From Chryseobacterium lathyri (GTDB taxonomy: Bacteria > Bacteroidota > Bacteroidia > Flavobacteriales > Weeksellaceae): a DNA stretch of 64,000 nucleotides. Of this stretch, positions 25,588-34,867 are shown piece by piece. The stretch spans positions 744,001 to 808,000 of the forward strand of contig NZ_JAUSSF010000003.1 of assembly GCF_030812195.1 (NCBI RefSeq), written 5' to 3'. The position numbers were made by a program, and so were the translations under genes. Positions within the stretch are counted from its first letter, which is position 1; each line of letters opens with the position of its first letter. A model generated the notes under the pieces. That model was not told the DNA's origin and did no database searches. It saw only the letters and a program-made list of their open reading frames with translations.

Positions 25588-26880
25588 ATGAATTCATCTC
25601 CAATAACTACCGCTCAAAGGATCAAAGCCATTGTAGGAGGATCTATCGGAAATCTTGTTGAGTGGTACGACTGGTATGCTTATGCTGCTTTTGCCATTTA
25701 TTTTTCTCATTCATTTTTTCCGGATTCAGATCTTAACGCTCAGCTGATGAATACGGCAGGAATCTTTGCCGTAGGATTTTTAATGAGGCCAATCGGGGGC
25801 TGGATATTTGGAAGTATTGCCGACAAGGTTGGGAGAAAAAAAGCAATGACCTTTTCTGTGCTGCTGATGTCTTTTGGCTCGCTTCTTATTGCACTTACTC
25901 CAACTTATAAGACTATCGGAATTCTGGCACCTGCACTTCTGCTTCTTGCGAGATTACTGCAGGGACTGAGTGTTGGCGGAGAATATGGTGTTTCAGCAAC
26001 CTACCTCAGCGAAATGGCATCGGAAAACCGGAGAGGCTTTTATTCAAGTTTTCAGTATGTAACACTTATAGGCGGGCAGCTGATTGCCTTAGGAATTCAG
26101 TTGATTCTACAGAAACTTCTTTTAACAGAGACCCAACTTGAGGAATGGGGATGGAGAATTCCTTTTGTGATCGGAGCATTACTGTCTGTGATCGCTTTAT
26201 ATTTAAGAGCCAATCTTCATGAGACTGAGGCATTTGAAAATAAAAAAGAAGTCAGTGAAAAGAAAAAAGGAACAGTCACCGAGCTTCTCAAACATCCTAA
26301 AGCCTTGCTTACTGTAATAGGGCTTACTTTAGGCGGAACCCTGGCTTTTTATACGTATACCACTTATATGCAGAAATTTTTAGTGAACACCGTACATCTT
26401 ACCAAAGAGCAGTCTACCCTGATCTCTTTTATTTCATTATTTATATTTGCCTGCCTGCAGCCTGTTTTCGGAGCTTTGTCGGACAGGATCGGAAGAAGAC
26501 CTCTTCTTTTAGGTTTTGGAATTCTAGGTACCCTGTTTACAGTTCCCCTTCTTACAGCGTTAAGTACCACAACTTCGATGTGGACCGCATTTTTCCTGAT
26601 TATGGCCGCCCTGATCATTGTCAGCGGATATACTTCAATTAATGCTGTAGTAAAAGCAGAACTTTTCCCTTCTGAAATCAGAGCGTTGGGAGTGGGACTT
26701 CCTTATGCCCTTACAGTAGCTATTTTTGGCGGAACCGCAGAATATATTGCCCTTTGGTTCAAAAAGGCGGGAACGGAAGAATATTTTTATTGGTATATTA
26801 CCGGATGTATATTATTCTCACTTATTGTTTATGCCGGAATGAAGGACACCAAGGAGACCTCAGCACTGGATAGGGATTAA
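25588..26880 (+). CDS. MFS transporter, metabolite:H+ symporter (MHS) type
   Basis: 430 residues from ATG 25588. The frame is open further upstream but runs through the preceding terminator, and a -7-like TATCTTGC at 25543-25550 argues for the downstream start. Twelve membrane spans. MHS features: GGSIGNLVEWYDWYAYAAFA near residue 15, the MFS loop GSIADKVGRKKAM, GEYGVSATYLSEMASENRRGF in the TM4-5 region and the repeat loop GALSDRIGRRPLLL. Family members such as KgtP and ProP import organic acids or osmolytes with protons; the substrate cannot be read here. Confidence 0.9.
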   Translation: MNSSPITTAQRIKAIVGGSIGNLVEWYDWYAYAAFAIYFSHSFFPDSDLNAQLMNTAGIFAVGFLMRPIGGWIFGSIADKVGRKKAMTFSVLLMSFGSLLIALTPTYKTIGILAPALLLLARLLQGLSVGGEYGVSATYLSEMASENRRGFYSSFQYVTLIGGQLIALGIQLILQKLLLTETQLEEWGWRIPFVIGALLSVIALYLRANLHETEAFENKKEVSEKKKGTVTELLKHPKALLTVIGLTLGGTLAFYTYTTYMQKFLVNTVHLTKEQSTLISFISLFIFACLQPVFGALSDRIGRRPLLLGFGILGTLFTVPLLTALSTTTSMWTAFFLIMAALIIVSGYTSINAVVKAELFPSEIRALGVGLPYALTVAIFGGTAEYIALWFKKAGTEEYFYWYITGCILFSLIVYAGMKDTKETSALDRD

Positions 26881-26899
26881 TAATTGTTCATAAAAAACC

Positions 26900-26926
26900 G
26901 GGCGCCGCAGATTCTCTGCGGCGCCC
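26900..26926. terminator. Bidirectional GC-rich terminator
   Basis: GGGCGCCGCAG (26900-26910) and CTGCGGCGCCC (26916-26926) form a perfect 11-bp stem. On the minus strand it is followed by GG and six T, so it mainly serves the gene at 26937-27149 and also ends the MHS transporter transcript. Confidence 0.85.
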
Positions 26927-26936
26927 GTCTATATTG

Positions 26937-27149
26937 TTAGTGGTAAGCTTTCTTAAATTTCTCCACCATGCTGTCCAGGTTATGGCGTTGGACATATACA
27001 CTCTTCACTTCCTGGTACCTCGGTGACTTATAAAAAACTTCATGGAAATCCATACTTCCGTTTCCTACCTTCACTACTTTCTGCACATCGATATTCAGCT
27101 TTTTCAGCTCGTCTTTAAAGACTTTAAATTCGTCTTGTATATTGTTCAT
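26937..27149 (-). CDS. Small hypothetical protein
   Basis: 70 residues (MNNIQDEFKVFKDELKKLNI at the start), charged, mostly helical, with no signal peptide and no Cys. A terminator directly follows and the start has a clear ATG. No family recognised. Confidence 0.6.
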   Translation of the reverse strand: MNNIQDEFKVFKDELKKLNIDVQKVVKVGNGSMDFHEVFYKSPRYQEVKSVYVQRHNLDSMVEKFKKAYH

Positions 27150-27561
27150 TTATATTTTTGGATTTTAGTTAAAAAAATTATTTTATACTTAACACCCTTC
27201 AATTTTCTAGGGCATACTCTAAATTTATAATAAAAATAGTGAATTTTCCAATATAATCATCAGGTAAACACTATTTTTTTACTTAATTTAATGATTCTAT
27301 ATGAATTTTGCATTTTTTCATGTTTGTAAAATAATTTAAATTTTCGAAATCTTCCAGAAAATATATTTGAAAAGCCCGTTAATTCAGGGGAAATTCTGGA
27401 TTCTTATATTAGAGAATATGTACATCTGCGATGTATCTCAAATTCAAATCTAAAGCAAGCCAAAACTTAACAGATTAATTCATAAATTCGAAACGGACAG
27501 TTAAAATTTCTTGACAGGAACCAAATGAAGGTTCTTTTTGTCCCTATTAAACAAATTAAAG
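27150..27561. other. Intergenic region with promoter-like and terminator-like sites
   Basis: 412 AT-rich bases without a convincing small gene. TATATTTG at 27362-27369 is a -7-type element. GAACC (27518-27522) with GGTTC (27530-27534) followed by TTTTTG makes a small terminator-like hairpin directly before the methyltransferase start, either an attenuator or the end of a short upstream transcript. Confidence 0.4.
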
Positions 27562-28173
27562 ATGAATAAAACTAACAAAGAACACTGGGAAAACGTATAT
27601 GAGACGAAAAATCCGGGCGAAGTAAGCTGGACGCAGGAAAAACCAAAGACATCCCTTGATTTTATTCACTCCTTCAGTTTGGGAAAAGATGCCAGGATTA
27701 TTGATATAGGAGGTGGAGACAGTAATCTCGTTGACTGTCTTCTTGAGGAAGGCTATGAAAATATTAGTGTTCTTGATATTTCTGTCAAAGCCCTGGAAAA
27801 AGCAAAAAAAAGGTTAGGAGAAAAAGCTGATAAAATAACCTGGATCGCTTCGGATATTACAGAATTTGAATCCCGGGAAAAGTATGATATCTGGCATGAC
27901 AGGGCTGCTTTCCATTTTTTAACAACTCCGGAAGAGGTTTCCCAATATATTAAAATAGCAGGCAAAAGCGTAACCGGGTTTATGATTTTGGGAACTTTTT
28001 CCAAAAACGGCCCCGCAAAATGCAGCGGTCTGAATATTCAACAATACGATGATAAATCACTGCCTGCAAAATTTGAATCAGATTTTGAAAAAATAAAATG
28101 CCTGACAGAAAATCATACAACTCCTTTTGGTACGGTGCAGAATTTCGTCTTCTGCAGTTTTAAAAAAATTTAA
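27562..28173 (+). CDS. Class I SAM-dependent methyltransferase
   Basis: 203 residues from ATG 27562 (a TTG eight codons upstream is in the terminator-like hairpin and is rejected). HWENVYETKNPGEVSW at the start, the SAM-binding motif I RIIDIGGGDSNLVD at about 45-58, acidic motif II ISVLDISVKALEKAK and motif IV YDIWHDRAAFHFL fit the small methyltransferases annotated in flavobacteria as class I (thiopurine/tellurite-type neighbours). The substrate is unknown. No operon partner. Confidence 0.85.
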   Translation: MNKTNKEHWENVYETKNPGEVSWTQEKPKTSLDFIHSFSLGKDARIIDIGGGDSNLVDCLLEEGYENISVLDISVKALEKAKKRLGEKADKITWIASDITEFESREKYDIWHDRAAFHFLTTPEEVSQYIKIAGKSVTGFMILGTFSKNGPAKCSGLNIQQYDDKSLPAKFESDFEKIKCLTENHTTPFGTVQNFVFCSFKKI

Positions 28174-28387
28174 GAGGTAAATTTTAAAGAATCATTAAGT
28201 ATAATAGCTTTTCTCTTTTACTTCTTATTCTAAGCAAACCAATGCTTATTTTTCAATTCACAAAATCTTTTATTTTCGTAGTTTTTTCTAATAAAATTTA
28301 ACACTATTTAGATCATTTAATAATAAAAAGCGTTTTTTGTTATTTATTTTATTATTTTTAATACACCATAATCTAATAATATAATTT

Positions 28388-30172
28388 ATGAAAAAACTAC
28401 TATTAATCATTGTTTCAGGCTTGGCCTGTGCAAATTTTTATTCACAGAAGTTAGAATTCCAGGAGTGCGGGACTGATGAATTAATGCGAAAACATTATGA
28501 AAGGCATCCGGAACAGAAGGCTCAGGACGATGCTTTTAACCTGGAATTATCCAAGCTGATCAAAAGCGGAAAATTATCCCGCACATTAAACAAGAACCAG
28601 GTATATGAAATTCCTATTGTTGTTCATGTGGTAGGCGATGGAAGTGCCATTGGAACAGTCAATAACAAATCTGATGCTGATATTATAGCATGGGTGAATT
28701 ATACGAACGGAGTATTTTCAGGAAGCACAACCAGCGGAATGTCAGGAACCAGTGCTATATTGCCTGTAAAATTTGTTTTTGCCAAGGTGAATCCAAGCTG
28801 TAATCCCACCAATGGAATCAACAGGATCAATGCTTCTCATCTTCCAAAGTATGTGAGCGGAGGGGTGAATAATGATAATACCACAAATGCTGTAACCGCT
28901 TCTGAGATTACTGCTCTGGGAATGTGGGATACCAGTAAGTATTACAATATCTATGTCGTTAAGAAACTGGCATCCAATTCAGGAACCTTGAACGGATTTG
29001 CCTATTATCCTGGTGGCAGCAATGATTATTCTTTTATGTCTACAAGCGCTTCAGCAGTGAATGCACAGACTTTAGCTCATGAATTTGGGCATGCACTCGG
29101 CCTCCGCCACACGCATGAAGGTTACAGTGAATCCACCGGAGCCTGCCCTACAAATACAGACTGTACTCTTCAGGGAGACTTGGTATGTGATACCGAGCCT
29201 ATGAAAAGCCTTTATCATTCATCTGTTCCTTATACCTGCCAGACAGGACAGGTTAATCCGTGTACCAGCCAGGTTTACGCTGGTGGTGAAAGAAATGTTA
29301 TGGCTTATACATTCTGTTTCAGGAACCTATTTACCCAGGGACAGTCTGACAGAGCAACTGCACAGCTTCTGCAGTACAGACAGTCTCTGATCAATTCTCC
29401 GGTAGCGTCCTCAACTACCCCTAATAACAGTTCTGTTTTAACTGCAACATGCACTCCAACTTCTATGACAAATCCAGGTAACTTTAATATTGGAATTACT
29501 TCTGTGAAATTCGCAAATATTAATAACTACTCTGCCAATTACAAACAGGCTTCCAATAATTTCTATGAAAATTTTACAGGAAATTACTGCTCTGGTATTT
29601 CAAAAACTACAATTCCTTCCAATACTGCAACGGTACTTACAGTTGCCCCAGGAACCAGTAATCCTCATATTATCAAGGCGTATATAGATTACAATAATGA
29701 CGGACAGTTTAATGAAACCACAGAACTTGTACTTAATCAAAGCGCAATCAGTAGCGGTTCTGTTGCTACCGCATCAGTGACTCCTCCTGCAAGTGCCGTA
29801 ACTAATACACCATTAAGAATGAGGGTGATTGGTGAATTTAACGGAACAGCCGTTACTGCCTGCTATACTCCGAAATATGGACAGGTAGAGGATTATTCTG
29901 TCATCATTACCTCTCAGAATCTCTTGGCTACTGAAAGCGTAAACAAATCAAGCATTACACAAATTATCAAAGATGAGAGTTTTGTACAGGTAAAAAGTGA
30001 TCTTAAAATCTCCGCCGTTCATATCTATGATGCTTCGGGAAGGCTTTTGACCAGCAGAACAGATATAAAATCCTCTGAATTCAGATTTCCTGTTAATGAA
30101 AAAAATTCCATCATCACTGTAACAGCAGTTTTGGAAAACGGGAAAGTGATCAATAAGAAATTAAAATTTTAA
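28388..30172 (+). CDS. Secreted M43-type (cytophagalysin/pappalysin) zinc protease with GEVED and T9SS tail
   Basis: 594 residues with a signal peptide (LLLIIVSGLACANFYSQ). Zinc-binding motif HEFGHALGLRH at 231-241 (HExxHxxGxxH), so H231, H235 and H241 bind zinc and E232 is catalytic. A Met-turn region follows (NVMAYTFC), with several Cys likely in disulfides. A GEVED domain occupies about 415-515 (YIDYNNDGQFNETTELVL, YGQVEDYSVII). The last 75 residues are a type A T9SS sorting domain (VHIYDASGRLL, VINKKLKF). It should be exported by the type IX system and anchored or released at the cell surface, degrading external protein. Single gene, terminator at 30191. Confidence 0.9.
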   Translation: MKKLLLIIVSGLACANFYSQKLEFQECGTDELMRKHYERHPEQKAQDDAFNLELSKLIKSGKLSRTLNKNQVYEIPIVVHVVGDGSAIGTVNNKSDADIIAWVNYTNGVFSGSTTSGMSGTSAILPVKFVFAKVNPSCNPTNGINRINASHLPKYVSGGVNNDNTTNAVTASEITALGMWDTSKYYNIYVVKKLASNSGTLNGFAYYPGGSNDYSFMSTSASAVNAQTLAHEFGHALGLRHTHEGYSESTGACPTNTDCTLQGDLVCDTEPMKSLYHSSVPYTCQTGQVNPCTSQVYAGGERNVMAYTFCFRNLFTQGQSDRATAQLLQYRQSLINSPVASSTTPNNSSVLTATCTPTSMTNPGNFNIGITSVKFANINNYSANYKQASNNFYENFTGNYCSGISKTTIPSNTATVLTVAPGTSNPHIIKAYIDYNNDGQFNETTELVLNQSAISSGSVATASVTPPASAVTNTPLRMRVIGEFNGTAVTACYTPKYGQVEDYSVIITSQNLLATESVNKSSITQIIKDESFVQVKSDLKISAVHIYDASGRLLTSRTDIKSSEFRFPVNEKNSIITVTAVLENGKVINKKLKF

Positions 30173-30190
30173 AGAACACCTTTTAAATAC

Positions 30191-30216
30191 AAAAGAGAGC
30201 TTAAAGCTCTCTTTTG
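30191..30216. terminator. Bidirectional terminator between protease and ABC transporter
   Basis: AAAAGAGAGCT and AGCTCTCTTTT pair over 11 bases with a TAA loop. A run of A precedes and a run of T follows. Confidence 0.85.
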
Positions 30217-30238
30217 TATTATATGGCATCATGCTGAT

Positions 30239-31999
30239 TTATGATCTTTGTTTTTCTTCTTCCAGCTCCACTTCATGTCTTAACTGGGCTTTGTAAAGTG
30301 TTGAGTAATACCCGTTCTTATCAAGAAGTTCCAGATGTTTTCCTTCTTCTACAATTTTACCGTGCTCCATAACGATGATCTTATCTGCCTTTTCAATAGT
30401 AGAAAGCCTGTGGGCAATGATGATGGAAGTTCTGTTTTGGGTAATTTTTTCTGTTGCTCTCTGGATCAACTTTTCGCTTTCGTGGTCTATAGAAGAAGTG
30501 GCTTCATCCAGAATAAGGATTTTAGGATCTGATAAATAAGCTCTCAGGAAGGACAACAGCTGTCTCTGACCTAAGGAAATGGAAGATCCTCTTTCGCTTA
30601 CCACAAAATCATATCCTCCAGGAAGCTGCTCAATAAACTGATCTACTTCAATTTCTTTTGCTCCAGCCTTTATTTTCTCTAAAGTAATGCTTTCATCTCC
30701 AAAGGCAAGGTTTTCAAAAATGCTCCCATGGAAAAGAAATACATCCTGCAGAACGACTCCGATATGACTTCTCAGGTTATAAAGCTCATAGTCTTTTAAA
30801 TCCACATCATCAATTATAATCTTTCCAGAATTAATATCATAAAGTCTCGTGATAAGACTGATGATGGTTGATTTCCCCGCACCGGTTGCCCCTACAATAG
30901 CTACTGTCTCTCCCGGATTCACTTTAAAATCAATTCCTTTTAGCACTTCCTGCTTGTCATCGTAAGCAAAACGTACATTCTCGAATTCAATTTTACCGTC
31001 GAAATGATCCTTCTTTACGGTTCCTGTATTCGGCATGGCATAATCTTCATCCATAACACCCAGTACTCTTTCTGCTCCTACGATACCTCTCTGGATATTA
31101 TTGAAACGGTCTGCAATCTGTCTCAAAGGACGGATTAGCATCGAAATATATTGTATAAATGCAATAACAACTCCGGCACTGATTGTGATATAGCCCCCAT
31201 AAAAAAGGATAAATCCTATAAATAAGGAAGAAATAAGCTCTACTACAGGAAAAAACAGCGAGAAAATAAATACGGTTCTCAAAAGGGCTGTCTTCAGTGT
31301 AATATTAATATCATCAAACTTCTTAAATTCAGCTTCCTGCCTGTTGAAAACCTGGATAATAGACATTCCTGCCAATCTTTCCTGAACGAAAGAATTCTGA
31401 TTGGCCGTCCATGTTCTTTCATCTCCGAATGCTTTTTTCAGTCTTTTTTGGAAAAATCTGGTAATCATGACCATTAAAGGCAGAATCGCCAATGTGATAT
31501 AGCTCAAATGCACATTGGTATTGAACATCATGACCAGGACAAATGCAATTCTGAGAATATCCCCGAAGACCATAAGAAAACCATCTGTGTAAACCGTAGC
31601 GATAGTCTCCACATCACCTACAGCACGGGTTACAAGCTGCCCAATAGGCGTTTTATCAAAAAATGAGGTCCTAAAATAGATCAGCTTTGCATAGAGCCTC
31701 TCACGAATGTCACGAATAACGTTCTGTGAAATAAAATTTGAAAAGTAAACTAAAAAAAAGTTTAAAATAGTTTCTGCAAAAACCAAACCTACCAATATGT
31801 AGATATGCTTCATCATTAAAGCATTATCTTTCAATTTGGTGATATCATTATCCACCACCACCATAGTAAGGTAAGGCCTATAGGTAGAAACCACAGACAG
31901 TAAGACAGAAATAATTAAAGTAAGGATGAACCAGGACCGGAATTTCATTCCTATAAAGAACAGCCTCTTAACAATCCCCCAGGTATCTTGTTTTTTCAT
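30239..31999 (-). CDS. ABC exporter half-transporter (MsbA/LmrA type)
   Basis: 586 residues. N-terminal six-span membrane domain (about 20-310) and C-terminal nucleotide-binding domain (about 340-575) with Walker A GATGAGKST, Q-loop VLQDVFLF, Walker B ILILDEATSS and the H-loop IAHRLS. The signature motif reads SLGQRQ instead of LSGGQ, common in one subunit of YheH/LmrC-type exporters. The partner would be itself (homodimer) or a distant gene. Substrate (lipid or drug) unknown. A -7 element TATTTTTG reads on this strand at 32041-32034, 34 bases from the start. Confidence 0.9.
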   Translation of the reverse strand: MKKQDTWGIVKRLFFIGMKFRSWFILTLIISVLLSVVSTYRPYLTMVVVDNDITKLKDNALMMKHIYILVGLVFAETILNFFLVYFSNFISQNVIRDIRERLYAKLIYFRTSFFDKTPIGQLVTRAVGDVETIATVYTDGFLMVFGDILRIAFVLVMMFNTNVHLSYITLAILPLMVMITRFFQKRLKKAFGDERTWTANQNSFVQERLAGMSIIQVFNRQEAEFKKFDDINITLKTALLRTVFIFSLFFPVVELISSLFIGFILFYGGYITISAGVVIAFIQYISMLIRPLRQIADRFNNIQRGIVGAERVLGVMDEDYAMPNTGTVKKDHFDGKIEFENVRFAYDDKQEVLKGIDFKVNPGETVAIVGATGAGKSTIISLITRLYDINSGKIIIDDVDLKDYELYNLRSHIGVVLQDVFLFHGSIFENLAFGDESITLEKIKAGAKEIEVDQFIEQLPGGYDFVVSERGSSISLGQRQLLSFLRAYLSDPKILILDEATSSIDHESEKLIQRATEKITQNRTSIIIAHRLSTIEKADKIIVMEHGKIVEEGKHLELLDKNGYYSTLYKAQLRHEVELEEEKQRS

Positions 32000-32125
32000 T
32001 GTACGAATTGAAGAAAGAATTTAAAATTCTATGCAAAAATAAGACTTTAAAATTTGACAGCCTTTACAACTTCATCAATTCGTCATAGAAAATTACAGAT
32101 AAGGGTTATTTACAATATGAATATA

Positions 32126-32896
32126 TTAAGTTCGGTCTTTCAGCCAGTTCAGAATGTATCCCGCCACTTCTTCCCAACCTTTTTCACCACAGATAAAATG
32201 GCTTCGCCCTTCAAATTCTTTAAAATCTGCAATGCTGTTCTGGTCTTTGTAAGCAGATGCTATCTTTCTGGAAAAAGCTGCCGGAAAAATATGATCATTG
32301 GAACCGGCAATAAAAAGCAAAGGCTCGTGAGGTTTCTTTAAATCTAGTGTTGCCGAAGATTTGAAAAGTGGATCTCTTGCCAGCTTACGGCTCTCAGGAA
32401 CAGCAACCGTTTCATACAGTTTGTCACTTTCGGATTTTGAATAATTGTTGAAAAATGCTTTATGATACCATTCTTTTGTCCCTAAATACGGGCTGTTTCC
32501 TTTAAAAAAATTCACTACAGGCCATACGATTTTTACTGTAGAAAAAGGAGCCATTACATTTTTGGGAGGAGCGCCATCAATACTTACTCCGGCACTGGCT
32601 TTTCCCATGTCAATAAGTTTCTGAACCATCAGACCACCAAACGAATGCCCGATCACAATTGGTTTTTCCGGGAGTGTATCAATAAATTTCACCAAATGGT
32701 CAACTGTGTCATCAAAACCTATATTTTCCAGTTCTGACGGAATATTTATTTTCAGTTGTTGGGGATTCCCTTCATGTCCGGGATTGGAAGGCGTATGAAC
32801 AGTATAGCCCTGAGCTTCAAAATAAGTTTTCCATTCTTTCCAGCTTGTATTATTCACAAATAATCCATGAATCAATACGATAGTTTTTGTTTTCAT
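32126..32896 (-). CDS. Alpha/beta hydrolase
   Basis: 256 residues, no signal peptide. HGLFVNNTSWKEW near the N-terminus, nucleophile GHSFGG around residue 80-85, acid in LFIAGSNDHIFP and catalytic His in GRSHFICGE give a complete triad. Similar proteins are annotated as non-haem peroxidase-like or esterase. It lies directly downstream of a Crp-like regulator gene (77 bases away, same strand), which may control it. Confidence 0.86.
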   Translation of the reverse strand: MKTKTIVLIHGLFVNNTSWKEWKTYFEAQGYTVHTPSNPGHEGNPQQLKINIPSELENIGFDDTVDHLVKFIDTLPEKPIVIGHSFGGLMVQKLIDMGKASAGVSIDGAPPKNVMAPFSTVKIVWPVVNFFKGNSPYLGTKEWYHKAFFNNYSKSESDKLYETVAVPESRKLARDPLFKSSATLDLKKPHEPLLFIAGSNDHIFPAAFSRKIASAYKDQNSIADFKEFEGRSHFICGEKGWEEVAGYILNWLKDRT

Positions 32897-32973
32897 AATC
32901 TTTATTGTTTTAAATTATGAGACAAAGTTCCGCAGATAAAATGAGGATTATTTTAACCTCGGTTAAAATCGTA

Positions 32974-33561
32974 CTACTTCCCTGAAATTCTTTTTCTTAT
33001 CCTGCTCAAAGACGGCCCCTGAATCCCTAAATAAGAAGAAATATGATACAAAGGAACATTCTTGAAAATATCCGGGTGCTGCCTGATCAGATCCAGGTAC
33101 CGTTCTTCAGGGGATTTCAGCAGAAACCCTTCAATTCTGGTCATGGTAATATTGAATGCCTCCTGAGCCAAAAGTCTTCCAAACTTTTCCCAGCGGTGCG
33201 ACTGCTGATACAGTGAAAGCAGATCGGTATAGCGGATGTAAATAATGGATGCATCCGTTAAAGCCTGAGTGTGATAATCACACGGAATCTGATTGATAAA
33301 ACTTTTAAAAGAAACCACGAAACCATTCTCAGAGTACAGAAAAACATTTTTCTCTTCCCCTGTCTTTTCCTCGATGGTATAAGAACGGAAGACACCGTCA
33401 ATAATGAATCCGAAATAAGTACACACAGTTCCCCGGAGATTGTAGAATTCTCCTTTTTTATAGGTCTTCGGCTGCCAAAAATTTTCTGAAAGTTTAAATT
33501 CTTCTTCCGAAAGACCGGCAAAGTGATTCAGGGCAAAGGCTAATTTCTCGATTTCGGTCAT
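32974..33561 (-). CDS. Crp/Fnr-family transcriptional regulator
   Basis: 195 residues from ATG 33561 (MTEIEKLAFALNHF). An in-frame ATG at 33594 would add MFFIYHLKTPV but crowds the palindrome at 33597. The cyclic-nucleotide-binding-like beta-roll spans about 15-110 and the helix-turn-helix about 150-195 (HISSYLGIQGPSLSRIRKR). It lacks the RE--R recognition pair of CRP, as usual in this flavobacterial subgroup, often annotated only as Crp/Fnr. The palindrome directly upstream suggests autoregulation, and the hydrolase gene downstream is the likely co-regulated target. Confidence 0.88.
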   Translation of the reverse strand: MTEIEKLAFALNHFAGLSEEEFKLSENFWQPKTYKKGEFYNLRGTVCTYFGFIIDGVFRSYTIEEKTGEEKNVFLYSENGFVVSFKSFINQIPCDYHTQALTDASIIYIRYTDLLSLYQQSHRWEKFGRLLAQEAFNITMTRIEGFLLKSPEERYLDLIRQHPDIFKNVPLYHISSYLGIQGPSLSRIRKRISGK

Positions 33562-33596
33562 GACTGGTGTTTTTAAATGATAGATAAAAAACATCC

Positions 33597-33612
33597 GGTG
33601 ACTTTAGTCACC
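33597..33612. promoter_or_regulatory. Perfect palindrome upstream of the Crp-like gene
   Basis: GGTGACTTTAGTCACC has 7-bp arms and the exact GTGA-N6-TCAC layout of Crp-family boxes. It lies 36-51 bases before the chosen start codon of the regulator, a natural autoregulatory position. It is too short and lacks a T-run for a terminator. Confidence 0.6.
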
Positions 33613-33634
33613 TCAACTAAGCATCGTTTCAGTT

Positions 33635-33973
33635 TTATAAATCTTGATCTCCGATTTTTTCAATCTCCAGAGAAGGTTTATTCACATTTTCTTTCACAAA
33701 TTTTCTTTCAAGTAGCAGATAAACTCCATATACTGCTGCGATTGAAATGATCCAGCTGATAATATTGATCACGGAAAATCCAGTATAATCCACACCCACC
33801 GAAGCAGGATCTGTCAAGCCCTTATAAATTCCATAAGAAAAGCCAAAGACCAGCTGCGTTCCTAAATACACTCCAATCGCTAGAAGCCCATAGTGCCATT
33901 TTGTTTTTCCGAACCTTTCTGCCAGCTGTGCATAGTACCTGTAGGCTCCGATAAGAATAAAGATTGATAACAT
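33635..33973 (-). CDS. Small membrane protein of unknown function
   Basis: 112 residues with three hydrophobic stretches (about 1-12, 28-50 and 66-88) and a charged C-terminal tail. YRYYAQLAERFGKTKWHYGLLAIGVYLG is typical of uncharacterised flavobacterial membrane proteins. No family function known. It is 42 bases downstream of truA on the same strand and may be co-transcribed. Confidence 0.65.
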   Translation of the reverse strand: MLSIFILIGAYRYYAQLAERFGKTKWHYGLLAIGVYLGTQLVFGFSYGIYKGLTDPASVGVDYTGFSVINIISWIISIAAVYGVYLLLERKFVKENVNKPSLEIEKIGDQDL

Positions 33974-34015
33974 AATTCGTGTTTTTATATATTAAATTTC
34001 AGTAATATTCTAAAT

Positions 34016-34759
34016 TTATAAAAAATAAAATTCATATCCTACATCCACAAGAAACAAACCGTGGCCTGGGGCTGAAGTTCCTGCAGCATTACGGTTTTTG
34101 TCTTCAATGATTGTACGCAGATCTTCAGGTTTTATTTTACCACTCCCGATCTCAACCATAGTTCCAACGATAGCACGGACCATATTTCTGAGAAAACGAT
34201 TGGCTGAAACTGTAAACTTAAGTTCTGTTCCTTCCTGCTCCCACTCTGCTTTGTACATTTTGCAGATGTTAGTTTTATTATCTGTTTTCAATTTAGCAAA
34301 ACTTGTAAAATCCTCATATTCAAACAAAATTTTACAAGCTTCATTCATTTTATGAATGTCCAGCGGCCTTTTCCAGTGCTGCCATGCTGATTCCAGGGTA
34401 AAAGGATTTTTCGCCAGGGAAATATAATATTCATAAGTCCTGTACATAGCATCAAAACGGGCATGGAAATCGCCTTTCACCTTAAAGATCCGCTTTATCG
34501 AAATATCAGGTGGTAAAAAACTGTTTAATTTATATGGAAGATTGATCTCATCCACAGGCTGTTCCGTATCAAAATGGGCAAATATTTTTTTAGCATGAAC
34601 GCCTGTATCCGTCCTTCCGGCACCTGTCGTTTTGATCTCTTCCCTTAATATTGTGGAAAGTGCTTTTTCAAGCTCTTCCTGTACAGTAATAGCATCCGGC
34701 TGTATCTGATAACCGAAATAGTTTTTCCCGTTGTAAGAAAATTCAATAAAGTATCTCAA
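34016..34759 (-). CDS. truA: tRNA pseudouridine synthase A
   Basis: 247 residues. The frame has no ATG at its start. TTG at 34759 (MRYFIEFSYNGKNYFGYQ) fits the family N-terminus, and a TTG seven codons earlier lies inside the -7 element TATTTTTG (34785-34778), so it is excluded. The catalytic Asp is in GAGRTDTGVHA (about residue 52), and NSFLPPDISI, FHARFDAMYRTYEY and NRFLRNMVRAIVGT are conserved TruA blocks. It isomerises U38-U40 in the anticodon arm of many tRNAs. Confidence 0.93.
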   Translation of the reverse strand: MRYFIEFSYNGKNYFGYQIQPDAITVQEELEKALSTILREEIKTTGAGRTDTGVHAKKIFAHFDTEQPVDEINLPYKLNSFLPPDISIKRIFKVKGDFHARFDAMYRTYEYYISLAKNPFTLESAWQHWKRPLDIHKMNEACKILFEYEDFTSFAKLKTDNKTNICKMYKAEWEQEGTELKFTVSANRFLRNMVRAIVGTMVEIGSGKIKPEDLRTIIEDKNRNAAGTSAPGHGLFLVDVGYEFYFL

Positions 34760-34777
34760 TGTAGTATAATAACTCAA

Positions 34778-34785
34778 CAAAAATA
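34778..34785 (-). promoter_or_regulatory. -7 promoter element of truA
   Basis: Reads TATTTTTG on the minus strand, matching the flavobacterial TAnnTTTG consensus. It implies transcription starting near 34771, just before the TTG start at 34759, and so decides between the two TTG candidates. Confidence 0.55.
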
Positions 34786-34852
34786 CTTTAATTTAATGAA
34801 ATATTTGTTGAAAACTCTTTGAGATATTATATAAAATCCTTACGAAAATTCC

Positions 34853-34860
34853 TATTTTTG
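34853..34860 (+). promoter_or_regulatory. -7 promoter element of lpxK
   Basis: TATTTTTG ends only seven bases before the lpxK ATG at 34868, so the transcript would have almost no leader. Confidence 0.55.
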
Positions 34861-34867
34861 CAGACGT

